DNA of 64,000 bases, from contig BGKB01000072.1 in NCBI GenBank assembly GCA_003116975.1, forward strand, positions 224,577 to 288,576, read 5' to 3'. The notes beneath the pieces were generated by a model. That model saw nothing but the letters and a program-made list of their open reading frames with translations, was not told the origin of the DNA and did not search any database. Below, piece by piece: positions 20,456-29,396 of the stretch (positions are counted from its first letter, which is position 1; every line of letters starts with the position of its first letter). A program made the translations under genes and the position numbers. Source of the stretch: Aurantiochytrium sp. KH105. Its lineage: Eukaryota > Sar > Bigyra > Thraustochytrida > Thraustochytriidae.

Positions 20456-21330
20456 CTCCTCTCGCGCTGCGACCGCCGCGTTCGTTGCCTGTCTGTCTGC
20501 TCTGGCCGGCTGTCTCCCGGTCAGGCCTGGCTGCCTGGCTGGCTGCCTGGCTGCCCGCCCGCCTGTTCCTGGCGCAAGCTGCTCGCCCGCTCCTGGCCCC
20601 CACCTGCCGATTTCGTGACTGTCTCGCGTCCCGGGACCTCCCTCGCGTCCTCGCGTCCAGCGGCCTGTCCTCCCCGTCGCCGGCGTCTCTCGTCTGCCTT
20701 CTCCTCGCGTCTCCCCTCGCGTCTCCCCTCGTCTCGCTCGCGTCGCTTCGCTTCTTTCGATCTGGGTTTGCTCTCCGCGTCCAGCGTCCAGATTCCAGCG
20801 TCCTCGTCCTCGTCCCCGCCCAGCGCGTCCGTTCTCTTCCCAGCTCTCCTGCCTGTGAGTGCCAGGCTTGTAATGCAATACCGGTTCTCTCTCTTCCGTT
20901 CTCGTTCTCCGTCTGCAGGCAGGTTCCCCCCTCTCAGGTCCGTTCTCTCCCGACCAACTCGACGCAGCTGCGAGCAGCCAGCGCGGCCTGCGCTCTCTTC
21001 CGCGCGGGGCGAGACAAGAGACGCGTTGCCCGCGCCTCCCTCGCGGCGCCCAGTTCTCGCCGCGCCGCGCCGCCGCGGGGTGGCCACCCCGCGGCGAGCA
21101 CGGGGTGTAAAGTGGGCACGCGGCGCGGGCGCGGCGTGCCGCGGCGGCCCAGTGTCGAGCGACGGATGAGTGCGCATCTTCGGTCGCGCACATCGAGCGC
21201 CGGAAAGAAATGCGCGAGCGGCGAGAGGCCGAGAGCGCGGCGAGGACCTGAGGGCGAGGACCTGAGGGCCAGGGCCGGAGGGCCAGGGCCGGAGGGCGGG
21301 AGAGAGACGGCGGCGTCTTTCTTGCGAAGA

Positions 21331-21458
21331 CAGACAGACAGACAGACAGACAGACTCCTGGGAGGCCGGCTGGCTCGGCGCTGGCAACTTGGCGAGGGAG
21401 ACGGCCGTCTGTCTGTCTGTCTGTCTGTCTGTCTGGCTGGCTGGCTGGCTGGCTGGCT
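21331..21458. repeat. CAGA run, spacer, GTCT then GGCT run (inverted pair)
   Basis: CAGA units at 21331-21354 are complementary to GTCT units at 21407-21434, with about 52 bases between, so a 24-bp stem is possible. GGCT units follow at 21435-21458 and are complementary to the CAGC tract near 22211-22267. Confidence 0.85.
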
Positions 21459-22210
21459 GTCTTTCTTTCGTCGTCAAGGCCCGCGGCAGGCAGGCCGAAT
21501 GACGGACGGGCGCCGTGCGTGTGTGTGAGTGTCTCTGTGGCGGCGGGCTGCGCACGGCGGCGACAACGGTCGCCTCGCCCGGCTGGCTCGCCTCGCCGCC
21601 ATTGCGTACGTACCTCGCCACACCTGCAGCTGGCTGTGGCTGCAGAGTAGTATGTGATAGACAGCACCGTGGGACCGGCTGTATGCTCAGCAGCAGCCGC
21701 TTCTGGCTGGCTGCTACGACACGATGCGCCATGCGTGCGATGGCCAGGCTTGGTGGGCGGGGTTCTTAGCAGCGTCTGCGACGGCGAGCGACTCGCAGCA
21801 CCCTAACGAAGGCCCTGGCGGATCGCGGAGGCCGTGTACATACACGAGCCGCTGTGGCCTGTGGCCGCTGCCGACGCCGAGCACAAAGGAAGCAAGTCGC
21901 GCAGCGTCCCGTCCGAAGGTCAGCCAAGTCCCCGCGGACGGCCGTGTCGTGAATGGGACTCCAAGCGTGAGAGCTTGCGGCCTGGCTGGAGAGACCGAAT
22001 CGCTGTAAAAATGGTCATCGCTCATTCAACTCGGCGACGGAAACGAAATGGTCAGTTAGCAGCCATCCAAGCGAGCCGGCTGGCTGGCTGGCATTGCTTC
22101 TTGGTGTGACTGGTGGATTAATTGCCGGATGGTTGGGAGACAATCATGATGCTTGCAATCGATCGCTGGAGCCGGCTACGGCTGTGATCATGGTGACATG
22201 TTGGGATGTT

Positions 22211-22212
22211 GG

Positions 22213-22267
<55 letters not shown>
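22211..22267. repeat. CAGC microsatellite
   Basis: About fourteen tandem CAGC units, complementary to the GGCT run 750 bases upstream. Confidence 0.92.
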
Positions 22268-22699
22268 AAAGGCAGAGAAGTCTCTCAATGACGCACCCTT
22301 ACATTAGTCATTGCAGAAATATCTCCTCATGATGGATGAGTGGATGGGATAAAAAGAAAAAACCTACCTCGCTCACGGTGAACGATCCGAATCGGGTGGC
22401 TATGGTGGCTGCGAGCTGCGATGCGGTAAGCTAGGCTGGACTGGATCGAATGAAAATAGTCGGGCTGGTGTTTATCTTATCTAGTCTCGCGATTCTTTCT
22501 CTGTACTGACTCGTACGTATGACCAGATTTGCTGCCGTGTCGTGGCATTTTGGAAGCTCACGTGATCCGCGTCCATTCCAAGGTTTTCCTTTTGTCGACA
22601 GTTGAATCGATGTATCGAAGTAAAGATGCTCTGATGGCGCGGCTGGGTCATCAACGGTGTCATCGATCCTAACTTATCTTACGCTTCAACTTCACCGAA

Positions 22700-24170
22700 G
22701 CTTATTTGGACATTGAGGATGCGGAGACGCGACTGTCCGCCGAGATCCCCTTGGGAGACTTCATTCGCGGTCGAGTCGTCAAGGATGGGGAAGCCCTCAT
22801 TCAGTACTACCCGGGCAATCTTCCCTTCATTCTCTTTTGTATCCACTCAGACAACGGCAAGTGGAAGCCTTGGATGAAAAATTGGGTCCCTGGCCTTCGG
22901 ACCTGCCAAGGGAACAAAAAATCTGCAAAAGCTATGAGGTGTGGAAGCAGCTGCAGGCCATCCCAGATGCTACCTTTTCTGAAAAGTCGTGGAATCACCT
23001 GGGAGACCAGGCGAACAAGGGCATCAAGTCGAGCTTGACGCTGGAGCTTCCATTTGGTGACGGGTCTGGACCAGAGTGCAGAGCAGTCTTCGAGTACATT
23101 GGAAACAAGACAGGTTCCTACCCTCACATGATCTACACAAAGGTTCCCAAAGCGCTCATCGACTTCAATCGCCAACCGGCGTCCGAGTTTCTGGTACCGC
23201 AAGGCACACTGAGCAAAAAGGGCTTGACTGTGGTGAATCCAGAGCAATGGACGACCTACATGGATGCGATGACCTTTTTGCGCGAGGCCAAAAATGTCAT
23301 CTACCGCAAATACGGAGGAGGGTGGGAGATCAACTTTCACACGCAAAGCCACTCACGGATGATCTCGGCAGGAGTAGGGAACAAAAACAAGCTTAAAACG
23401 CTTTTCAGTGACCCCACCCTGGTGCGAAGCGACCTCGAGAAGACTACCGCCAAGTCAGGCCACTTTTACACGTACAATTACGATGCTCACAACATCAGTT
23501 TCTACGATGGGGTTTACGGAAAGTACGCGCTTGTGGAAATCATGAATTCGAGGGGCGTTGGCGCAGCCCCTTCTCGCTCTTTCCAGTGGCCACAAGACGG
23601 CAACAAACCGAAATGCTACTGCGGAAACACAGCTATGGAGAGCCATTTTGCGCCCCTGACCGAAGAGGAAGCCAAGCTGAACAACCATGAGCTCGATCTC
23701 AAGACTTCAGCGGGCAGGCCTGATGAAGACTGGTATGTGGGGACCTGGAACAGTGCCATTGCCGAGCAGAACAACAAATTTGTTGACGAGTCGAACAACA
23801 TGGACGACCTCGTGGAAATGTGGGGAGAGACCATCATCGACCTAAGCGTGGAGCTGTATGGGGTGGACGTCAACACCGACTACGACCGCCCCTACAGGAG
23901 CCTAATGAACACGTACAACAACGTCATTCCGGCAACGTACTGCACCGATGGCAAGATCAAATCACTCAAGCCGATTTGTGGTCTTTTTTTGGACTCTTTA
24001 TGATTTTGTCGCGGAGTGCGAAGCCAACAGCAGCTGCAAATTCGTCGTCATGGCGACGTGGGGAACGTCGAAGAACAGAACCTGTGAACTCCATTCTACA
24101 TGCGCCAAACGCAAGACAAGGCGTTTTTCAGCAGTCGTTGATGTCGAGGCATACCTGAGCGAGAGCTAGC
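22700..24170 (+). pseudogene. Degenerate gene of unknown family, possibly virus-derived
   Basis: A coding-looking stretch (balanced amino acids, many Asn, Lys and Tyr, lower GC than neighbours) of about 1.4 kb that is broken in at least two places, so I treat it as a fossil. Readable pieces include SSLTLELPFGDGSGPECR, YRKYGGGWEINFHTQSHS, SGHFYTYNYDAHNISFYDG and WYVGTWNSAIAEQNN. I do not recognise the family. Its link to viruses rests only on position: a TATA-binding-protein-like fossil lies 0.6 kb away and an RNA-polymerase-like fossil 11 kb away. It could instead be a decayed host gene. Confidence 0.5.
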
Positions 24171-24428
24171 CAGGCAGCCAGCGAAGCCGAATTGTGCCAA
24201 GTTAGACCCCATATGATTATACGAACCATGCAAGTTATGCGTCTGTCGCGGGGAGTCTGTCTACTAGTTGCACTCTTGTCTTCTGCGGGCGGTAGTGTGG
24301 CGAGTTTCTTTTTTCCCTTGCTTGCTTGCTTGCCAGAGAACTCTCCCTGAAGAGAATGCGCTAGAGTGGGAGAACTCGCCGGGCTCTTCTAACTTGCTTG
24401 CTCAGACAAGCTCTTCTCCAAACTGCCA

Positions 24429-24776
24429 ATGGTGCAGCGCGAGGTTGTGGAACTGGTTTTTGCGGTTGAGCGGATTGACGAGCAACAGAATGGATTCTCG
24501 AAAAGTACTCTTGATGAAATCAGTCTGGTTGGAGATAGCGACAGCGACGAGGAGGGGAAAGAAAGCAAAGCGAAGGAGGACATTGTTGTCGAGGTGTCAA
24601 AGGGGTGCGCTGCAGCGAACACCGAAGGACCTGAAGAGATCGACACTGCTAAAGGACTCGAAGAAAAGCGCTCAGCATGGCATATCGTTGGAAATCTGAG
24701 CGTCGGGGATTTCGCGGGTGCCGCAATGACCATTGTAAGTCTGTGCGCAATTCTCCTGTGCATCGGATCCTCCTGA
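24429..24776 (+). CDS. Small acidic protein with C-terminal membrane tail, unknown
   Basis: Predicted 115-aa protein starting at an ATG. It has an acidic middle (GDSDSDEEGKESKAKEDI) and ends in one hydrophobic segment (GDFAGAAMTIVSLCAILLCI) followed by GSS, the layout of a tail-anchored protein. Family unknown. It lies between two fossil pieces and converges on the TBP-like fossil, so it may itself be foreign. Confidence 0.4.
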   Translation: MVQREVVELVFAVERIDEQQNGFSKSTLDEISLVGDSDSDEEGKESKAKEDIVVEVSKGCAAANTEGPEEIDTAKGLEEKRSAWHIVGNLSVGDFAGAAMTIVSLCAILLCIGSS

Positions 24777-24809
24777 ATCATAAGAGGCTCGCGCCTTCAG
24801 CGACCACCG

Positions 24810-25468
24810 TCACTCAGCATCGGGCAAGGCTTTTTTGGGCATGAAGACACGGTCAAACAGCTGCATTACGAACACTATGGTCTCTTGGATGTCCGACTCA
24901 GACTTGGGGCCAGCGATGATGATTTTGCCACTGGAAAATAAGTTTATCTTGATGTTTTTGTCCACCATCGTGTACGAACAGGATGGGAAGACCACCGGGT
25001 TGTAAGAGCAGAACTCCCTGTACGCGTTGCGAACTTCTCAATGTCTACCTCGTACATGTTGCTGATGTTGAGCTTACCGACAACGTTGGTCAACGTAATG
25101 TGCACGTACTCGACGCCCAGCAGCTTCTTCAAGTAGACGAGAACGTTGAGAGCCCCATAGTATGATGTGCAGCCCATGACTGTCGCGGTGCCGGTTGAAA
25201 ACAAAATGACAGTCGCGTGCGGGTTACTCACTTTCATGGTGATGGCGCTAAACTTTTTGGGACTGTACTTGCCAACTTTGATCTTTTCAAAAAGGTGTGT
25301 GAGGAATTTGCGGGCGCGAATTCTCACGGAGATAACATGCTTGATTCGCTCGTAATCGATGCGAACTGGGTTCGTTTTCGTGCTCGGTGCAATGGATGTA
25401 GCATCTTGAGCATCAATAGTGTGCATTTCCCAAACCCACTCTCGGAAGAATGGGCTGTCGGCGCGCAC
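24810..25468 (-). pseudogene. Fossil of a divergent TATA-binding protein, probably virus-like
   Basis: Pieces match both halves of the TBP saddle. The first repeat shows KYSPKKFSAITMKVSNP, ATVILFSTGTATVMGCTS and ITLTNVVGKLNISNMYEVDI. The second shows NIKINLFSSGKIIIAGPKSE followed by DIQETI. The order NPxxFxAxxMxxxxP, sGxxxxxGcxS, NVVGxxxxxxxxxx(D/E) and FxSGKIxxxGxKSE is that of TBP. The copy is broken (about one break). It is far more divergent than a eukaryotic host TBP should be, which suggests the TBP-like factors of large DNA viruses (Nucleocytoviricota). Probably old. A decayed host paralogue is the alternative. Confidence 0.62.
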
Positions 25469-25666
25469 TCACCGAAAGAACGATGCCCCTGCGAGCCAGA
25501 ATGCGACCCAGAGCAGTAGCGTGTCAGAACATATATCTAAACACTGCTGACGTGAGAACGGTGCAAACCTCTTCGCGATTCGATAGCACGAAAGCTCCAC
25601 TTGACAGGAAGGTTTGTACTCCTACACACCTCTAGGAGCATTCACGCTCGCAATCTGCTCAGCTCA

Positions 25667-27283
25667 ATGGGCCTCTCATTCAACGAGGAAGATGCAACGA
25701 GTGCTACGTATTTTGCAGCCATCAGAAAGTGTGATGCGGAGTTTGGTAACCTGAGCGGTCCCACAAAAGATTTCGTAGCTCCAATCAAGCGCGAGATTCA
25801 ACTTCTGGATGATTTCGAAGACCGTGACGAGCTCTCTCACCTGCAGGTGTTCATGCTTGTGTCTCTGGTGAAGCTGGGCTCTTCAAGTGAAACCGCCCGC
25901 AAGATTTGGCACTACTTCTTCACGGATAATATGGACTTTACACACATGGAGAGAGCGATTGCCAACGGATACCCATCATTGCTCAAGCTCTATGGCGAAA
26001 TCATGCATCAGCGCAGCAAAGTCAAGTCGGGCGCTCACGTCAATCACAAACATACCGACAAGCACAACAGGACGTCCGCTCAACGAAACCACAAGGTCAG
26101 GCACCTCGGCGAGGTCTTTTACGTCCCTGATGAGGATGAGACAATCACACAAGTTGTCACAGATACTGAATCCACCCGCAGCGCTCCGTTAATGAACCGT
26201 TATAACGTCGCGAAAAGCACTAGCCAACGTGTGGAGGACGTTGACTTTGTTGATGGGGCGACATCCTCCCACGAAGAGTTCAGTGGCAAACGAATCGGTT
26301 ACGATACGATCAAATCGTTCCCAACCTGGGCAGCGGCAGCGGGGAAGCGCAGAATGGACGATAAGAAGAAGAAGAAGAAGCAGAAGCAGAACAAGAAGAA
26401 GAAGGCGCCGTTCTTTGGTGGCCAAGCCGTGAACCTCAGCGAGACCTTCAATAAGCTTGATCCCTCCGAGGAGCTTGTCGACATCGAGGTTCTTGTGCTG
26501 CCCGAACAGCAAGGGCAGGACTTCTCGAAGCCAAGTGCCGAGGGAGACATCAGGGTTATTCCCTACAGCAACAAAAAAGGATGCACGAAGAGCTCAGGGC
26601 GAGGTGCGCGCGCGTTTGCAGATACCATCATAAACAGCTTCATCCACGGCAGACATTTCACTGATACCAGCACCGATCAATCCCAGGCCGGATCTTCAGA
26701 AGTCTTCATGGGTGACAGCGATAGCGAAACTGACAACGAAAACGATGACAAGGATAACAATGGGTCAAAGAATAGATGGCGTGGTCGACGATCCCGGGGA
26801 TCGAAAATTGACACCGCAGCAGCTGTGCGAGGAAGCAGCTTCTTTCTTGGCACTGACGACGAGGAAGATGACGAGGATGAGAGTAAGAGTGAGGGCGATG
26901 CTGAGGGCGAGGTTCACGACTACGAGAATGAAGCCAGAAACTACGATCGCGAGAACGCAACGCAGAGAACTAATGAACCGTCCAACCTTTATCCGAGCTA
27001 CGGTAGCTTTGGAGAAGCCAAGGAGTCCTCCGAACCAGTGTCGTATCTCTACGACGAAGATTTTACAGACGCGGTTGAGGACAACCCCAACGCGCAACCA
27101 CGATCCAAATCCGTTGCTGCCAGGAGCGGCGGCGCTCAAGATATTGACAGCGCAACAGATGACCAGATTGAAGGAATGCTCGCACAGAAAACGTACAAAC
27201 CACTTAGCCAGGAGGAAGAGGACGAAATTCTCCGCCGCGTCAACCAGATGCTCCTGGAGGATGATCGTGATGTAATCATTTGA
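25667..27283 (+). CDS. Intact 538-aa protein of unknown function, acidic with a Lys-rich patch
   Basis: The frame is open from an ATG at 25667. The N-terminal 120 residues look folded and helical (FNEEDATSATYFAAIRKCD, DELSHLQVFMLVSLVKLG, ARKIWHYFFTDNMDFTHME). The middle has a basic block (DDKKKKKKQKQNKKKK). The rest is acidic and disordered (SDSETDNENDDKDNN, TDDEEDDEDESKSEGDAEGE), ending with a helical EEEDEILRRVNQMLL. Codon use is less GC-rich than in flanking host genes. I do not recognise the family. Position among virus-like fossils suggests a foreign origin, but it could be a host nuclear protein. Confidence 0.55.
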   Translation: MGLSFNEEDATSATYFAAIRKCDAEFGNLSGPTKDFVAPIKREIQLLDDFEDRDELSHLQVFMLVSLVKLGSSSETARKIWHYFFTDNMDFTHMERAIANGYPSLLKLYGEIMHQRSKVKSGAHVNHKHTDKHNRTSAQRNHKVRHLGEVFYVPDEDETITQVVTDTESTRSAPLMNRYNVAKSTSQRVEDVDFVDGATSSHEEFSGKRIGYDTIKSFPTWAAAAGKRRMDDKKKKKKQKQNKKKKAPFFGGQAVNLSETFNKLDPSEELVDIEVLVLPEQQGQDFSKPSAEGDIRVIPYSNKKGCTKSSGRGARAFADTIINSFIHGRHFTDTSTDQSQAGSSEVFMGDSDSETDNENDDKDNNGSKNRWRGRRSRGSKIDTAAAVRGSSFFLGTDDEEDDEDESKSEGDAEGEVHDYENEARNYDRENATQRTNEPSNLYPSYGSFGEAKESSEPVSYLYDEDFTDAVEDNPNAQPRSKSVAARSGGAQDIDSATDDQIEGMLAQKTYKPLSQEEEDEILRRVNQMLLEDDRDVII

Positions 27284-27471
27284 TATTTTTTTTGGGGGAA
27301 AGAATGTTTGGCCCTAGTAGATTCATTTCTTCAGACTCCTCCATTGCCCCGAATGACCACTCATTCTTGACAACAGATGCCTTCCCAAAACTTGTTCTAC
27401 AATGGAGGGATATGAATGAAGAAGGAAGAAATCCATCCAGGACAGCATGAAGCTGGCAGCTCCAGAAAGAA

Positions 27472-27726
27472 GGTCAGTACATTGGTCTTCAAAAAGGGGT
27501 GCAACTTTTTTTGTGCAAAACATGGTAGTCAGAAAACTGGCGAACTGACGAGAATCCAGCTGAAGCTTCTTGAAGGTCGGTACATTGGCCTCCAAAAGGG
27601 GGTGCAACTTTTTGCGCAAAACATGGTAGTCAGAAAACTGGCGAACTGGCGAACTGGCGAGCAGCCTGTACATTGGCCTCCAAAAGGAAAACCAAAGGCA
27701 GTCAGAAAACTGGCGCACTGGCGAGG
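27472..27726. repeat. Three imperfect direct repeats of about 100 bases
   Basis: Units begin GGTC(A/G)GTACATTGG at 27472 and 27575, and GTACATTGG at 27668. Each runs through a CAAAAAGG/CCAAAAGG segment to GTCAGAAAACTGGCG. The second copy also has a short GCGAACTGG triplication at its end, and the third copy is shortened in the middle. Confidence 0.8.
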
Positions 27727-28973
27727 AGCATACACTTCCGGTACATGGAGCCGCGACCGTACGGAAGACGCCGCAGTTGTCAAATTTCTGCGCATCCCCG
27801 AGTGAAATCAGTGCCCAAAACGCACTTCAGACATGAGCGGGGTCGCATTGCATGGCGCGCGGTCTGTGCCAGCCAGCCCGCCGTGCGCCACAGCACGCCT
27901 CGCCCCGCCTCGCCGCGCAGAGTGACGAGAGGGAGGCTCCCTGGACGCCTGTTGGATACGTGCGTTTCTAGCACTCGACTCGACTTGACGTCGCTTGACG
28001 AACAGATAGATGATCATCGTCTTGCGGAGACGCCGCCGCGCAGGCGGGTAGGCAGCCCCGATGCGCGTGCTTGGTGGACGGTGTCGCAAGCTTGCGGTGC
28101 CCAAAGGGGCGCGCTCATCGCATTGCTCGGCGCGGAGTCTCGCCGCTGCCAGTGGGAGCAGCTTGAAAATCGAGCCAGCGAAGGTGCGTGCGGGTGCTGG
28201 TGGCGCGAGCAACGAGAGGCGAGGCGCGGGGAGGCCAGGACGCGGCTGTATCGATGGAGATGCGCATTCCGAGATGACCGCCTCGCGCTGCCCGGCGACT
28301 TGAGTTTTTCAAGCCCGTAGTCATGCTGTCTGCAACTTTATACGTTGTGAAAGTCGATGTTTGAGTCGATGAAGGCGGCCAAGCAGGGTTCAGGTCAATG
28401 AGTCGATGCGGCCACGACCGCTCGCTTTACAGTTATGGTGTCAAACGCGTAGCGAGCGAAAGGACAACGCAAAGCGAGAAAACATGGCAAGGAGGACCGC
28501 CGTCATGTGCTGGGTCATGCATACTGTGCCCTTTGAGGCGTGCGTGCTGGGCCAATGCCACATCGTCAAGCCTGTTGTCGCCTGCAATGTTACGTACTCT
28601 GCCTTTTTTGGCATATTTGAGACAAATCAGTAGCGCCAAGACGAAGTAGTTTTTTTGCAAAAGGTGTGTAGCAGACGAGCGCCAGCCTCGGTGTCGAATC
28701 TGGGAAACTGTTCAGGCCAGCGCCGAAGTGTCATTGAGCCATATCACGCTTACGGGTACGATTAGGCAAGGACACTTTTTGTTGCAGTTGCTGTTGATGC
28801 GATGGAATGAGAGGCAGAGCCGCGGTAAGGACGGCATTCGAAGCTGGCCGTGGCTAGATAGGTCAAGTTCAGTCGGGAATTCGAGGCGCTCAGAGCGAAT
28901 TCAAGGCGCTCAGAGCAAGTCGTATCCAGATTTGTATTTTGAGTCATGATGCCGCAGAAATTCTTGCGCGGCT

Positions 28974-29090
28974 CTTTCATGCCAGCCAAAACTTCTTTGA
29001 GGCCCTATTCTCGGCCTAAAAGAAGTCGAGAATAGGGCCTCAAAGAAGTTTGAGAATGGGGGCCTAAAAGAAGTTTTGGCTGGCATGAAA
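28974..29090. repeat. Nested inverted repeat (foldback)
   Basis: A left arm from 28974 (TTTCATGCCAGCCAAAACTT, continuing to GAGGCCCTATTCTC at about 29012) is answered by GAGAATAGGGCCTCAAAGAA at 29028-29047. It is answered again, imperfectly, by an outer arm ending GTTTTGGCTGGCATGAAA at 29090. A GGCCTAAAAGAAGT block occurs twice (29014 and 29061). It could be a MITE-like foldback or a hairpin in the 3' flank of the NLR gene. Confidence 0.75.
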
Positions 29091-29396
29091 GTGACGAAGC
29101 ATACTTGACGATGGCCACTCGAAAAGTCGGCAGACGGAGGATTGAGTTGCTACTGTTGTCAACTTTTCTCATGGCTAGGTAAGAGATTTGTGACGCCACC
29201 GCCGCATCTCCCGTAACCCATACCCGCTGCGTCGTGTGCAACAAAAAAGACCAAGAGAGTAAAAAAGTAAAGCAAAAGTTTATAAGCGAGATATTAAAAC
29301 TGCGTTGCAGTAAGTGATCACAAGCAGTTAATGTCGGTCGCCCACCCACGCAGGCATGGCACACGGTAGTGCAAAGACGCAAGCCGCACCGCACAA

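Larger units (their letters stand above)
20304..22699. other. Low-complexity region of tetranucleotide repeats
   Basis: About 2.4 kb dominated by GGCT, CAGA, GTCT and CAGC tracts and GC-rich spacer. Two long minus-strand frames exist (about 400-500 codons) but are Arg/Ser/Ala/Pro-rich translations of repeats, so I do not call them genes. Confidence 0.6.
27284..29396. other. Intergenic with local repeats
   Basis: About 2.1 kb without a supported gene. It holds three degenerate direct repeats (27472-27726), a small tandem duplication near 28880-28915 (AATTC-RAGGCGCTCAGAGC twice) and an inverted-repeat foldback at 28974-29090. Short frames here have no recognisable content. Confidence 0.55.

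Noticed and set aside
20123-21732. Two long minus-strand frames (about 400-510 codons)
   Set aside because: They are Arg/Ser/Ala/Pro-rich translations of GC-rich tetranucleotide repeats, overlap each other in different frames and contain no domain.
27673-28320. 215-codon plus frame after the direct repeats
   Set aside because: Arg/Ala/Cys-rich composition without any domain, starting inside the repeat units.
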